Assembly: GCA_946885665.1 (NCBI GenBank)
Contig: CAMPGT010000247.1
Location: 1 to 5,833 of the forward strand
Direction of reading: 5' to 3'
Length of the DNA stretch: 5,833 nt
Source: an uncultured Chitinophagaceae bacterium
GTDB taxonomy: Bacteria; Bacteroidota; Bacteroidia; Chitinophagales; Chitinophagaceae
This document shows positions 1-5,833 of this stretch, piece by piece; position 1 is the stretch's first letter; each line of letters begins with the position of its first letter. A program made the position numbers and the translations under genes. Under the pieces are notes generated by a model. That model searched no databases, had not been told where the DNA came from, and was given only the letters and a program-made list of their open reading frames with translations.

Positions 1-51
1 CATACGAGATGTAGAGAGGTCTCGTGGGCTCGGGATGTGTATAAGAGACAG
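1..51. other. Untrimmed Illumina Nextera i7 adapter (non-genomic)
   Basis: The contig begins with synthetic library sequence. Bases 1-10 (CATACGAGAT) are the 3' end of the P7 primer. Bases 11-18 (GTAGAGAG) are an 8-nt index, the form carried by the Nextera N707 primer (reverse complement CTCTCTAC). Bases 19-33 (GTCTCGTGGGCTCGG) are the Nextera read-2 primer. Bases 34-51 (GATGTGTATAAGAGACAG) are the Tn5 mosaic end. Compared with the standard adapter one A is missing between 33 and 34, which could be a synthesis or consensus error. The element order is exactly that of the adapter, so chance resemblance is excluded. Genomic sequence starts at 52. The adapter identity is from memory of the published oligo sequences. 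Confidence 0.97.
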
Positions 52-999
52 GTGCTGATGTATTCGATTTACAGGGAATTACAGGCGCGAAACGTGCAGC
101 AATTTTCATTCGCTGAATTATCCGGGATCGCCGATCCCGTTAAGCTGGCGAGCCTGGCTGCGGTCGTGTGCCTGATGATCGCGAATTGGGGAATTGAGGC
201 CCGCAAGTGGCAACTGCTTCTCCAACGGTCATCGTCTATCTCGCTTAAACGCTCTTTCAGTTCCATCATGTCGGGCAACACGCTGGCACTTTTCACCCCC
301 AACCGGCTGGGCGAATACGCCGGCAGGATGGTGCACCTGGAAAAAAACAGGCGCCTCGCCTCCATACCTGTTACCATGACTTGCAGCGCTGCCCAGCTAT
401 TGGTTACCCTGGTTGCCGGCTGCACCGCCTTTTGGCTGCTCAGGCAGCGCCTTTTTGAGGCATACGGGCACGGGCCGAACGGTGAATTAATGCTGAACGT
501 GGGCGGCTGGTTGTTAACGACAATCACTGCTTTTTTAACATTTTTTTACTTCCGTATGGGCATCCTGTTCGGCTGGCTTTCTTCCCTGCGAATGTTCAAA
601 AAATGGGCGCGCGATACAGCGCTTTGGGAAGATGTTAACGCAACTTTATTGCTTCGGATATTGTCTTTGTCAGTTATACGGTACCTTGTATTTATTGCCC
701 AGTATTATCTGCTGTTCAGCGTTTTTGAGGTGGGTATAAACTGGTGGCAGGCTTTTTGGTCGTTAAGCTTGGTATTTTTGCTGATCGCGCTGGTTCCGGG
801 CATGGGGGTGTTAACGGAGCTTGGCGTACGCTGGAAATCCTGCTTTCATTTGTTGCAATTATTCAGCACAAATTTAGGGGGAATACTTGCCGTGACATTA
901 GTGATGTGGTTGATCAACATGGTGATTCCGGCGTTAACAGGAGCTATTTTAATAATGAGAATGAAATTTTTACGCAAAACAGGCACAGGATTTACATGA
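52..999 (+). CDS. Flippase-like integral membrane protein, LPG_synthase_TM (UPF0104) family, 5'-truncated
   Basis: This is a polytopic inner-membrane protein of the family related to the transmembrane domain of lysylphosphatidylglycerol synthase (MprF), whose members are thought to move or flip lipids or lipid-linked substrates. The soluble aminoacyl-transferase domain of MprF is absent. The frame is open from the first genomic base, giving 315 visible residues (numbered from base 52). Hydrophobic segments lie near residues 30-47, 106-130, 148-178, 200-226 and 232-303. Family-like motifs include EARKWQLLL (49-57), TPNRLGEYAGR (82-92) and PGMGVLTELGVR (249-260). Relatives normally have an N-terminal membrane helix ending in a sequence like the visible YSIYREL, so I infer that roughly 15-25 residues are missing at the contig edge. 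The GTG at 37 lies in adapter and cannot be the start; ATG at 58 is possible but would remove TM1. The stop overlaps the next gene's ATG. Substrate unknown. Confidence 0.88.
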   Translation: MLMYSIYRELQARNVQQFSFAELSGIADPVKLASLAAVVCLMIANWGIEARKWQLLLQRSSSISLKRSFSSIMSGNTLALFTPNRLGEYAGRMVHLEKNRRLASIPVTMTCSAAQLLVTLVAGCTAFWLLRQRLFEAYGHGPNGELMLNVGGWLLTTITAFLTFFYFRMGILFGWLSSLRMFKKWARDTALWEDVNATLLLRILSLSVIRYLVFIAQYYLLFSVFEVGINWWQAFWSLSLVFLLIALVPGMGVLTELGVRWKSCFHLLQLFSTNLGGILAVTLVMWLINMVIPALTGAILIMRMKFLRKTGTGFT

Positions 1000-1793
1000 A
1001 AATAATTCAATACTTAAGCATACTTCTATTAACGTTTCTAACATTTCCCCTCCGGGCAGGCAACGACTTCTGTGGTGTCCACAATAACACATTTGTTGCT
1101 GGCGAATCACTGACGTTCAAGGTGTTTTATACCGTTGCGGGAATGTATGTTGGAGCAGGCGAAGCCGTGTTTAATACCACGCTCGAAAAGTTTAACAACA
1201 ACCCGGTCTATCACATCGTTGGTGAGGGAAAGACATACAGCTTTTACGATAATTTTTTTAAGGTTCGCGACCGGTATGAAACCTATGTTGACACGGCCAC
1301 CATGCAGCCTTACAAGTTCATCCGCAATGTTTATGAAGGCGGCTATAAAAAATATGAAAACGTAACGTTCAACAAGGCAACAAACACGGCTGTGACGAAT
1401 GCCGGCGTTTTTAAGATACCCGCCTGCGTGCAGGACGTGGTAAGCGCGATCTATTATTCGAGAAATATTGAATACGATAAGTACAAACCTGGCGACAGGA
1501 TACCTTTCACTTTATTTCTTGATAAGGAACTGTTCTCCATGTATGTGAGGTACATGGGCAAAGAAACGATCAAAACAAAATACGGAAAGTTCAAAAGCAT
1601 AAAGATCAAACCGCTGCTGATCAAGGGCACTATTTTTGAAGGCGGCGAAAAAATGACCGTGTGGATAAGCGACGATAAGAACAAAATACCTGTACGAATA
1701 GAAAGTCCCATCAGCGTGGGAAGCATAAAGGTGGATATGATGAGCTACAAAAATCTTCGTTACCCGTTATCATCACTGATCAGCGTCAGGTAA
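996..1793 (+). CDS. DUF3108 domain-containing secreted protein
   Basis: This 265-residue protein is probably exported to the periplasm. Residues 1-22 form a signal peptide: MKII start, hydrophobic core LSILLLTFLTF, and likely cleavage after the Arg-Ala-Gly around 20-22. The mature part resembles DUF3108, a beta-rich domain of unknown function: an early GESLTFKVFY strand (37-45), the CVQDVVSAIYYSR segment (144-156), and IPVRIESPISVGSIKVDM near the end (231-248). There are only two cysteines, C26 and C144, both in the mature protein, so a disulfide is conceivable. I chose ATG 996 because it directly precedes the signal peptide and overlaps the upstream TGA as ATGA, implying translational coupling. 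The same frame is open upstream to 744, but that part is a shadow of the preceding gene. Family relatives appear beside envelope genes; no specific function can be given. The stop abuts the stop of the convergent gene. Confidence 0.9.
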   Translation: MKIIQYLSILLLTFLTFPLRAGNDFCGVHNNTFVAGESLTFKVFYTVAGMYVGAGEAVFNTTLEKFNNNPVYHIVGEGKTYSFYDNFFKVRDRYETYVDTATMQPYKFIRNVYEGGYKKYENVTFNKATNTAVTNAGVFKIPACVQDVVSAIYYSRNIEYDKYKPGDRIPFTLFLDKELFSMYVRYMGKETIKTKYGKFKSIKIKPLLIKGTIFEGGEKMTVWISDDKNKIPVRIESPISVGSIKVDMMSYKNLRYPLSSLISVR

Positions 1794-2633
1794 TCACAGC
1801 TCGCTTAAAGCAAAGGTGCGGCCGGCTCTTATGCCTTTTTCCGTTTTTTGCAGTTCGCAGCATTCGTTCACGGGGTCGTGTTCAAAAAACAGCACATAAT
1901 TATTGTCAACAGCTTCTTGTAAAAAGGATTTTTTTTCGTCCAGCGTGGTGAGCGGAAACATGTCGTAGGCCATCACATACGGTATGGGAATATGTCCGGT
2001 GGAAGGCAGCAGGTCGGCCATATAAACAACCGTTCTGTTTTTGTAAGCGATTTGCGGAAGCATCATCGCATGGGTGTGGCCGTTAGCGAACCTCACGGAA
2101 ATATTTTCGGTGAATTTCACACCGTCTTTTACTTCAATGAATGTAAGCCGGCCGCTGTCGGCGATGGGAAGAATATTTTCTTTGAGGAAGGATGCCCTTT
2201 CGCGGTCGTTGGGTTCGGTGGCCCATTTCCAGTGTTGTTCGTTGCTCCAGTAAACGGCATTGGGGAAGGCAGTGGTGAGCGACGTTCCGTTTTTTACGAT
2301 GGCGCCTCCGCAATGGTCGAAGTGGAGGTGGGTAAGAAAAACGTCCGTGATCTCTTCAGGTTTCAAATTTAGTGCGGCGAGCAACTGATCGAGCGGTTGA
2401 ATTTCTTCGAGGTGATAGTGGCCGAAAAATTTAGGGTCCTGCTTGTCGCCGATGCCGGTGTCAACAAGTATTTTTCTTTCTCCGTCTTCTATTAGCAGGC
2501 ACCGCATCGCCCATTTGCACAGGTTGTTATCATCTGACGGGTTCAATTTGTTCCAGATGCTTTTGGGTACAACGCCAAACATGGCGCCGCCATCTAACCT
2601 GAAGTAGCCGGTATTAAGAACGTGAATTTTCAT
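1794..2633 (-). CDS. Metallo-beta-lactamase-fold hydrolase
   Basis: This is a 279-residue cytoplasmic enzyme of the metallo-beta-lactamase superfamily, close in layout to the AHL-lactonase-like branch. The metal-binding motif THLHFDH is at residues 101-107 (H102, H104, D106, H107). Further predicted ligands are H186 in GHTHAM, bridging D207 in YMADLLP, and H252 in FEHDP. VDTGIGD (57-63) is the usual strand and turn before the active site. All ligands for a binuclear, probably zinc, centre are present, so the enzyme should be active. No signal peptide is seen. The substrate cannot be read from the sequence; lactonase, esterase or phosphotriesterase-like activities are all possible, and I do not claim quorum quenching. 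It starts 9 bp after the stop of the MFS transporter and is almost certainly co-transcribed with it. No Shine-Dalgarno sequence is evident before ATG 2633. Confidence 0.92.
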   Translation of the reverse strand: MKIHVLNTGYFRLDGGAMFGVVPKSIWNKLNPSDDNNLCKWAMRCLLIEDGERKILVDTGIGDKQDPKFFGHYHLEEIQPLDQLLAALNLKPEEITDVFLTHLHFDHCGGAIVKNGTSLTTAFPNAVYWSNEQHWKWATEPNDRERASFLKENILPIADSGRLTFIEVKDGVKFTENISVRFANGHTHAMMLPQIAYKNRTVVYMADLLPSTGHIPIPYVMAYDMFPLTTLDEKKSFLQEAVDNNYVLFFEHDPVNECCELQKTEKGIRAGRTFALSEL

Positions 2634-2642
2634 CGTGCGAAT

Positions 2643-4004
2643 TTATGAGTTGATGCCAACCGGGGCAGTATTTCTTTTTTTTACGGCGAGTGTCCATAGC
2701 AGGCAAAGCAATCCGATAGCAAAGAAGACGATCAGCGCCAGCACGGAGTTGCGCATAGAACCCGTCAGTTCCTCGACATAAGCGAAGCTGAACATGCCGA
2801 GCACGAGCGCGATTTTTTCGGTTACGTCGAAGAAGCTGAAGAAAGAGGCCGTGTCCTGTGTTTCGGGCATCATGTTGGCATAAGCCGACCGGCTGAGCGA
2901 TTGAATGCCGCCCATAATAAGGCCAACAATGCCGCCAAGTACATAGAATTCGTTTTCGGTGGTGGTGAAGTAAGCGGCCACGCATATGACTACCCATATC
3001 ATTACCACGCCGATCAGGGTTTGAATGTTGCCAAACCGCTCCGATAACCTGGAGATGATGATGGCGCCCGGAATGGCCAATAGTTGGATGAGCATCATCG
3101 TGACGATAAGGTTAACGGTGGAGAGGTGCAGTTCTTTTGCTCCGAATTGCGCAGACGCGAGAAAAACGGTTTGTATGCCTGCGCTGTACCAGAAGAAGGA
3201 ATACAGAAATCTTTTCAGAACAGGAAGGTGTTTTACCTGTTGCCATACCTTTTTTAACTCCAGGAATCCCGTTTTAAACACATTGCTTTTGTTACTGGCG
3301 ATAGTAATATTGCCTTTAGGAAGATAGCGGAACGATATGGCCGCGAAACACAGCCACCATATGGCGACGAGGACAAAGGAAATGCGTGCGGGCATGTAAC
3401 TTTTTTCAAACTCGCTGTTGAGGCCGAACCGTTCGGGGAAAAAGACGACGACAAAACAAATAATTTGCAGAAGTACGCTTCCCGTGTAGCCCCAGATGAA
3501 GCCCCTGGCGCTGATACGGTCGCGCTGTGCCTCGGGCACGAGATCCGGCAGGTAAGAATTGTAGAACACGAGGCTGCTCCAAAATCCTATGCAGGAGACC
3601 AACATGCAAAATATGCCAATATGAAGTGCGTCAGAACTGAGGGCAACTATGCCCGATGCGGATTGTGTTGGAGTAAAAAAGTAAAGTCCGGCACAGGCGG
3701 TACAGCCGAGGAAGCAAAAGAATCGCATGAAATTCTTTTTGTTGCCTCTCGTGTCTGCAATCGATGTAAGGATGGGAGAAATAATGGCGACAAGGATGAA
3801 TGCTGCGCCAAGGGAATAGTTATACAGTGCAGTATTTATGAAATTCATTCCTAGGAAGCGAACATGGTTGCCGGTGTCGGGGTTGCGGGTAACGGCCTCG
3901 AAGTAGGTGGGGAAGATGGTGGTGGTGATCACAAGGTTATAGGCCGAGTTCGCCCAATCGTACAGGCACCATGCGTTAACCACTTTGCGTGAGGCTTGGG
4001 ACAT
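2643..4004 (-). CDS. MFS transporter, UMF1 (Atg22-like) family
   Basis: This is a complete 453-residue inner-membrane protein with about 12 predicted helices, the usual length for the family. The N-terminus has the characteristic WCLYDWANSAYN (12-23). SIADTRGNKK (81-90) sits where MFS motif A is expected, between helices 2 and 3. FYNSYLPDLVP (147-157), RISARGFIWGYTGS (163-176), GGIQSLSRSAYANMMP (365-380) and FFDVTEK (391-397) are also typical of UMF1 proteins. A hydrophilic loop around 230-262 separates the two six-helix halves. The yeast relative Atg22 exports amino acids from the vacuole; bacterial members are mostly uncharacterised, so the substrate is unknown. ATG 4002-4004 gives the expected N-terminus. 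It is the first gene after a 173-bp non-coding gap and heads a two-gene unit with the MBL-fold hydrolase 9 bp downstream. Confidence 0.93.
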   Translation of the reverse strand: MSQASRKVVNAWCLYDWANSAYNLVITTTIFPTYFEAVTRNPDTGNHVRFLGMNFINTALYNYSLGAAFILVAIISPILTSIADTRGNKKNFMRFFCFLGCTACAGLYFFTPTQSASGIVALSSDALHIGIFCMLVSCIGFWSSLVFYNSYLPDLVPEAQRDRISARGFIWGYTGSVLLQIICFVVVFFPERFGLNSEFEKSYMPARISFVLVAIWWLCFAAISFRYLPKGNITIASNKSNVFKTGFLELKKVWQQVKHLPVLKRFLYSFFWYSAGIQTVFLASAQFGAKELHLSTVNLIVTMMLIQLLAIPGAIIISRLSERFGNIQTLIGVVMIWVVICVAAYFTTTENEFYVLGGIVGLIMGGIQSLSRSAYANMMPETQDTASFFSFFDVTEKIALVLGMFSFAYVEELTGSMRNSVLALIVFFAIGLLCLLWTLAVKKRNTAPVGINS

Positions 4005-4024
4005 TTGGAAGATGGATCTTTAGT

Positions 4025-4051
4025 GTTATAGATTGATCGGCAAAGGGCAAA
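4025..4051 (-). promoter_or_regulatory. Weak candidate promoter of the MFS/MBL unit
   Basis: On the - strand, TTTG (4051-4048) is followed after 17 nt by TATAAC (4030-4025), and the MFS ATG lies 20 nt further on. The upstream TTTG suits the Bacteroidota -33 element, but the downstream box fits the phylum's TAnnTTTG consensus poorly and the spacing is slightly short. The TTTG belongs to the heptamer array, where other units offer alternative copies. This is a positional guess. Confidence 0.22.
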
Positions 4052-4173
4052 GGTGAAAGGGCAAAGATCGTGACGCGTGCAGTTGTTCTTTAGCTACCAG
4101 AGCGTGTGAATTTTTTGTTGCCGCGGAGCCTCCTGCGGAAGATTTCCCGAACAGTCGCCATTGCCCTTTGCCG
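4038..4173. repeat. 13-bp perfect inverted repeat bracketing most of the gap
   Basis: CGGCAAAGGGCAA at 4038-4050 is the exact reverse complement of TTGCCCTTTGCCG at 4161-4173, with 110 bp between the arms. The arms use the same unit as the heptamer array. No target-site duplication is visible outside the arms and no transposase is present, so a miniature transposable element is possible but not shown. In a read-through transcript from uppP the arms could pair across a long loop. Confidence 0.7.
4039..4066. repeat. Four tandem heptamers, GGCAAAG type
   Basis: Bases 4039-4045, 4046-4052 and 4060-4066 each read GGCAAAG, and 4053-4059 reads GTGAAAG (two mismatches), all in register. The array lies 35 to 62 bp upstream of the MFS start codon. 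A short tract of this kind can change length by replication slippage. One further unit occurs inverted at 4166-4172, just beyond the uppP stop. Confidence 0.85.
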
Positions 4174-4177
4174 CCCC

Positions 4178-4960
4178 TCATCCTATCGCCCCCTGCCAGA
4201 TCAGGATGAGGAGCGCGATGCCGGCGATAATGCGGTACCACCCGAACAACCTGAATCCATGTTTCTGCAGGAAGCCTATGAAAAACTTTATGGCAAGTAT
4301 GGCAACGACGAAGGCAACAACATTTCCGACGATCAGCAGGTACACATGTTCGGCGGTGAACGTTTTGTAGCCCTGCAGCAGCTTATAGCCCGTTGCAGCA
4401 CACATCGTGGGTACGGCCAGATAAAATGAAAATTCGGCGGCGAGCTTGCGCGTCAGCTTCTGCTGCATGCCCCCAATAATGGAAGAAGCGCTCCTGCTCA
4501 CGCCGGGGATCATTGCCAGGCATTGCCATATGCCGATAATAAAGGCGCGTTTATACGTGATCTCCTCTTCTTTCTCAATGTCGTGCCGCACGAAAACCTT
4601 ATCGATGAAAAGAAGTATGATGCCGCCAACAAGCAGGGAAATGGCGACGGTTGTGGGGCTTTCCAGCATCTGGTCGATGGCATCGGAGAATAATTTGCCT
4701 AAAACCAGGGCGGGGATAACGGCGATGATCAGTTTGAGATAAAACTGCCATTTGCTGAAATCAACAAATTTCTTCCAGTAAAGCACCACAACCGCGAGGA
4801 TTGCCCCGAGTTGTATGGCCACTTCGAACAGCTTGGTGAACTCGTCTTTATGGATGCCCAGCACCGTGCTCGTGATGATCATGTGACCCGTTGACGAAAC
4901 AGGCAGGTACTCCGTTATGCCTTCAACGATGGCAATGATGATCGCTTCAAAAAGACTCAT
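4178..4960 (-). CDS. uppP: Undecaprenyl-diphosphate phosphatase (UppP/BacA)
   Basis: This integral membrane enzyme dephosphorylates undecaprenyl diphosphate to undecaprenyl phosphate, recycling the lipid carrier for peptidoglycan and other envelope polymers; extra activity gives bacitracin resistance. It is complete at 260 residues, a normal length. The first active-site motif, [15 protein letters not shown], spans 13-27 with catalytic-type E13, E17, S23 and H26. The second, PGVSRSASS (152-160), carries R156; it differs mildly from the common PGTSRSGAT form. FSFYLAVP (177-184) is also conserved, and the rest is a series of hydrophobic helices. ATG 4958-4960 gives the standard [12 protein letters not shown] N-terminus. 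The start is 4 bp after the DUF3098 stop, with a weak GAAGGG about 8 nt upstream that lies inside that gene. It is co-directional with ftsX. Confidence 0.97.
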   Translation of the reverse strand: MSLFEAIIIAIVEGITEYLPVSSTGHMIITSTVLGIHKDEFTKLFEVAIQLGAILAVVVLYWKKFVDFSKWQFYLKLIIAVIPALVLGKLFSDAIDQMLESPTTVAISLLVGGIILLFIDKVFVRHDIEKEEEITYKRAFIIGIWQCLAMIPGVSRSASSIIGGMQQKLTRKLAAEFSFYLAVPTMCAATGYKLLQGYKTFTAEHVYLLIVGNVVAFVVAILAIKFFIGFLQKHGFRLFGWYRIIAGIALLILIWQGAIG

Positions 4961-4964
4961 GCGA

Positions 4965-5228
4965 TCAGCCCTTCGGTTTTCTGAAGATGGCCACTACTTC
5001 CAGTGCAAGACCGATAAGGATGAGAATCGGCGCCAGCGTGATGCGCCTGAAGCTGTACACTTCGTTCTCGTTGAAAACATTCGGATCGTCGCTTTTGCCG
5101 CCTACCATCAAAATGAGGCCCAATGCAACGATAACCAATCCGGCAATGATCCAGATGTAATTTTCTTTTCCAAAGAGATTGTTCGCGCTATTTGATTGTG
5201 CAGGGGCAGCGGTTTTCTTTTCGGCCAT
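4965..5228 (-). CDS. DUF3098 small membrane protein
   Basis: This 87-residue protein has two predicted membrane helices, at about 23-43 and 64-82. A polar, Ala/Lys-rich N-terminus (1-18) and a short basic C-terminus (RKPKG) are probably cytoplasmic. Between the helices lies the family signature: DPNVFN (48-53) and SFRRITLAP (59-67). FGKENYIW (19-26) before the first helix is also typical. These features match DUF3098, a family I know as Bacteroidota-restricted and lacking an assigned function. It sits between ftsX and uppP, the usual order in this phylum as I recall it, so a role near the division or envelope machinery is a guess from context. ATG 5226-5228 gives the full N-terminus. It lies 101 bp after ftsX and 4 bp before uppP. 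Confidence 0.9.
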   Translation of the reverse strand: MAEKKTAAPAQSNSANNLFGKENYIWIIAGLVIVALGLILMVGGKSDDPNVFNENEVYSFRRITLAPILILIGLALEVVAIFRKPKG

Positions 5229-5329
5229 ATATTTTATAGGTTAAAACTGAAAAGTTAAAACTAAGTGGTTTTTATGAAAAATCACATTTTCGGATGACGG
5301 CACGCTCACGAGGGACAAACTTTTAAGTT
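5229..5329. other. Intergenic spacer between ftsX and the DUF3098 gene
   Basis: This 101-bp AT-rich spacer has no ORF. GTTAAAACT occurs twice at 14-bp period (5240-5248 and 5254-5262), and a short palindrome AAACTT-TT-AAGTTT lies at 5317-5330, touching the ftsX stop. I find no TAnnTTTG-type promoter at a usable distance and no intrinsic terminator, so DUF3098 and uppP may be transcribed with ftsX. Confidence 0.5.
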
Positions 5330-5833
5330 TTAATAAAGATCGTCGAGGCTCATCTTCAGGTATTTGATGACGCTTCTCTGCGTGCTCACAAAGCTGATGC
5401 CCATGCCCAGCACGAAAAGGAAAAGAAAGAGCATGGACAGCATCCCGTTATCGCGCAGGTCCTTCAGGTAGGGCATGTAATTTTCAAACACCAGGATCAG
5501 CACATAAATGAATGCGATGGATATCAGTGCCGAGAGGGCGCCGTTGATAATTGCCCTGATGTTCATGGGTTTAGAGATAAAGCCGCGGGTGGCGCCCACC
5601 ATTTGCATGGTTTTGATCAGGAAACGGTTGCTATACATGGCGAGGCGGATCGTATTATCAATCAATACTATGGACAAGATGGAGAACACCACTGCCAGGA
5701 TGATCAATCCCACCAAAAGCAACTTCATCGTCGGGCCCATCTTTTCAACAAGCATGGTAGGGTAGCGTACGCCCTGCACGATCGATGTTTTTTCGAGCAG
5801 GTCGGTTTTGATGTGGTTCAGACTGTCCTGCTG
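5330..5833 (-). CDS. ftsX: Cell-division ABC transporter permease FtsX, C-terminal part
   Basis: FtsX is the membrane partner of the ATPase FtsE. At the division site the complex is not a classical transporter but activates peptidoglycan hydrolases outside the membrane. Only 167 residues are visible and the frame is open to the window edge, so the N-terminus, first membrane helix and most of the extracellular loop are missing (full proteins are roughly 290 residues). The visible part (numbered from the edge) has the end of the loop, TM2 at about 35-58, the conserved cytoplasmic stretch NTIRLAMYSNRFLIKTMQ (60-77) and MVGATRGFI (78-86), TM3 at about 94-116, TM4 at about 131-150, and the C-terminus YLKMSLDDLY. 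The GTG at 5779 is internal, not a start: the 18 codons before it (QQDSLNHIKT...) are coding. ftsE is not in the window. Confidence 0.94.
   Translation of the reverse strand, partial: QQDSLNHIKTDLLEKTSIVQGVRYPTMLVEKMGPTMKLLLVGLIILAVVFSILSIVLIDNTIRLAMYSNRFLIKTMQMVGATRGFISKPMNIRAIINGALSALISIAFIYVLILVFENYMPYLKDLRDNGMLSMLFLFLFVLGMGISFVSTQRSVIKYLKMSLDDLY

Larger units (their letters stand above)
4005..4177. other. Non-coding gap between uppP and the MFS gene
   Basis: These 173 bp hold no convincing gene, tRNA or small RNA. The gap contains a four-unit heptamer array (4039-4066), a 13-bp inverted repeat (4038-4050 with 4161-4173), and a small imperfect GC-rich stem (4121-4138). It must contain the promoter of the MFS/MBL unit unless that unit is read through from uppP. 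No stem followed by a T-tract is present on the - strand, so no intrinsic terminator for uppP is seen. Confidence 0.75.

Noticed and set aside
69..527. 152-codon open frame on the - strand inside the flippase-like gene
   Set aside because: It is fully antisense to a well-supported membrane protein, and its translation resembles no family I know and has no coherent domain pattern.
744..995. In-frame upstream extension of the DUF3108 gene
   Set aside because: It would overlap the preceding gene by 256 bp and bury the signal peptide inside the protein; ATG 996 fits both the signal peptide and the ATGA overlap.
3465..3854. 129-codon + strand frame, and other frames antisense to the MFS gene
   Set aside because: These are shadows of the UMF1 transporter, whose own frame carries clear family motifs over its full length.
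4121..4138. GC-rich imperfect stem (CCGCGGAG with CTCCTGCGG) as the uppP terminator
   Set aside because: The stem has a bulge and nearly no loop. On the - strand it is followed by CAACAAAAAA, not a T-tract; on the + strand no transcript is expected here.
4026..4241. 71-codon - strand frame across the gap and the uppP 3' end
   Set aside because: It overlaps the end of uppP in another frame, includes repeat-derived codons and has a low-complexity composition. No sign of a real protein.
152..5779. A hidden novel system (defence, mobile element, CRISPR, riboswitch)
   Set aside because: Nearly all of the window is occupied by recognised core or envelope families. No transposase, nuclease, reverse transcriptase, toxin-antitoxin pair, spaced repeats or aptamer-like structure was seen in the two short gaps.
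5777..5779. GTG at 5779 as the start of a short 149-residue protein
   Set aside because: The frame continues open to the window edge and the visible sequence is the C-terminal half of FtsX, so this is an internal Val codon of a truncated gene.

Overview
The window looks like an ordinary housekeeping stretch of a Bacteroidota genome, most likely from the Chitinophagaceae or a close relative. The assignment rests on recognisable protein families and gene order: an FtsX C-terminus of the Bacteroidota type (ending ...LKMSLDDLY), a small DUF3098 membrane protein directly after it, then UppP, a UMF1/Atg22-type MFS transporter, a DUF3108 protein and a flippase-like (LPG_synthase_TM) membrane protein. 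Canonical Shine-Dalgarno sites are weak or absent before most starts, which also suits this phylum. No database search was possible, so the taxonomy is inference.

Bases 1-51 are not genomic. They match an untrimmed Illumina Nextera i7 adapter (P7 tail, index GTAGAGAG, read-2 primer and transposon mosaic end, with one base missing). Biological sequence begins at 52. The window is therefore probably a whole metagenomic or draft contig, and both terminal genes are cut by its ends.

Layout: on the + strand, a 5'-truncated flippase-like integral membrane protein (52-999) overlaps by 4 nt a secreted DUF3108 protein (996-1793). On the - strand, reading from the right edge: ftsX (3' part only, 5833-5330), a DUF3098 protein (5228-4965), uppP (4960-4178), a 173-bp gap with heptamer repeats and an inverted repeat, then a UMF1-family MFS transporter (4004-2643) and a metallo-beta-lactamase-fold hydrolase (2633-1794). 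The + and - gene sets converge, with their stop codons directly abutting at 1793/1794.

Functionally, the right-hand genes concern division and cell-wall building: FtsX regulates septal peptidoglycan hydrolysis in concert with FtsE, and UppP regenerates the undecaprenyl-phosphate lipid carrier. The + strand pair is also envelope related. The MFS/MBL pair has no predictable substrate. I see no RNA genes, CRISPR array, insertion sequence, phage or defence module. The least explained DNA is the 4005-4177 gap; the most important practical observation is the adapter and the false protein start it creates.
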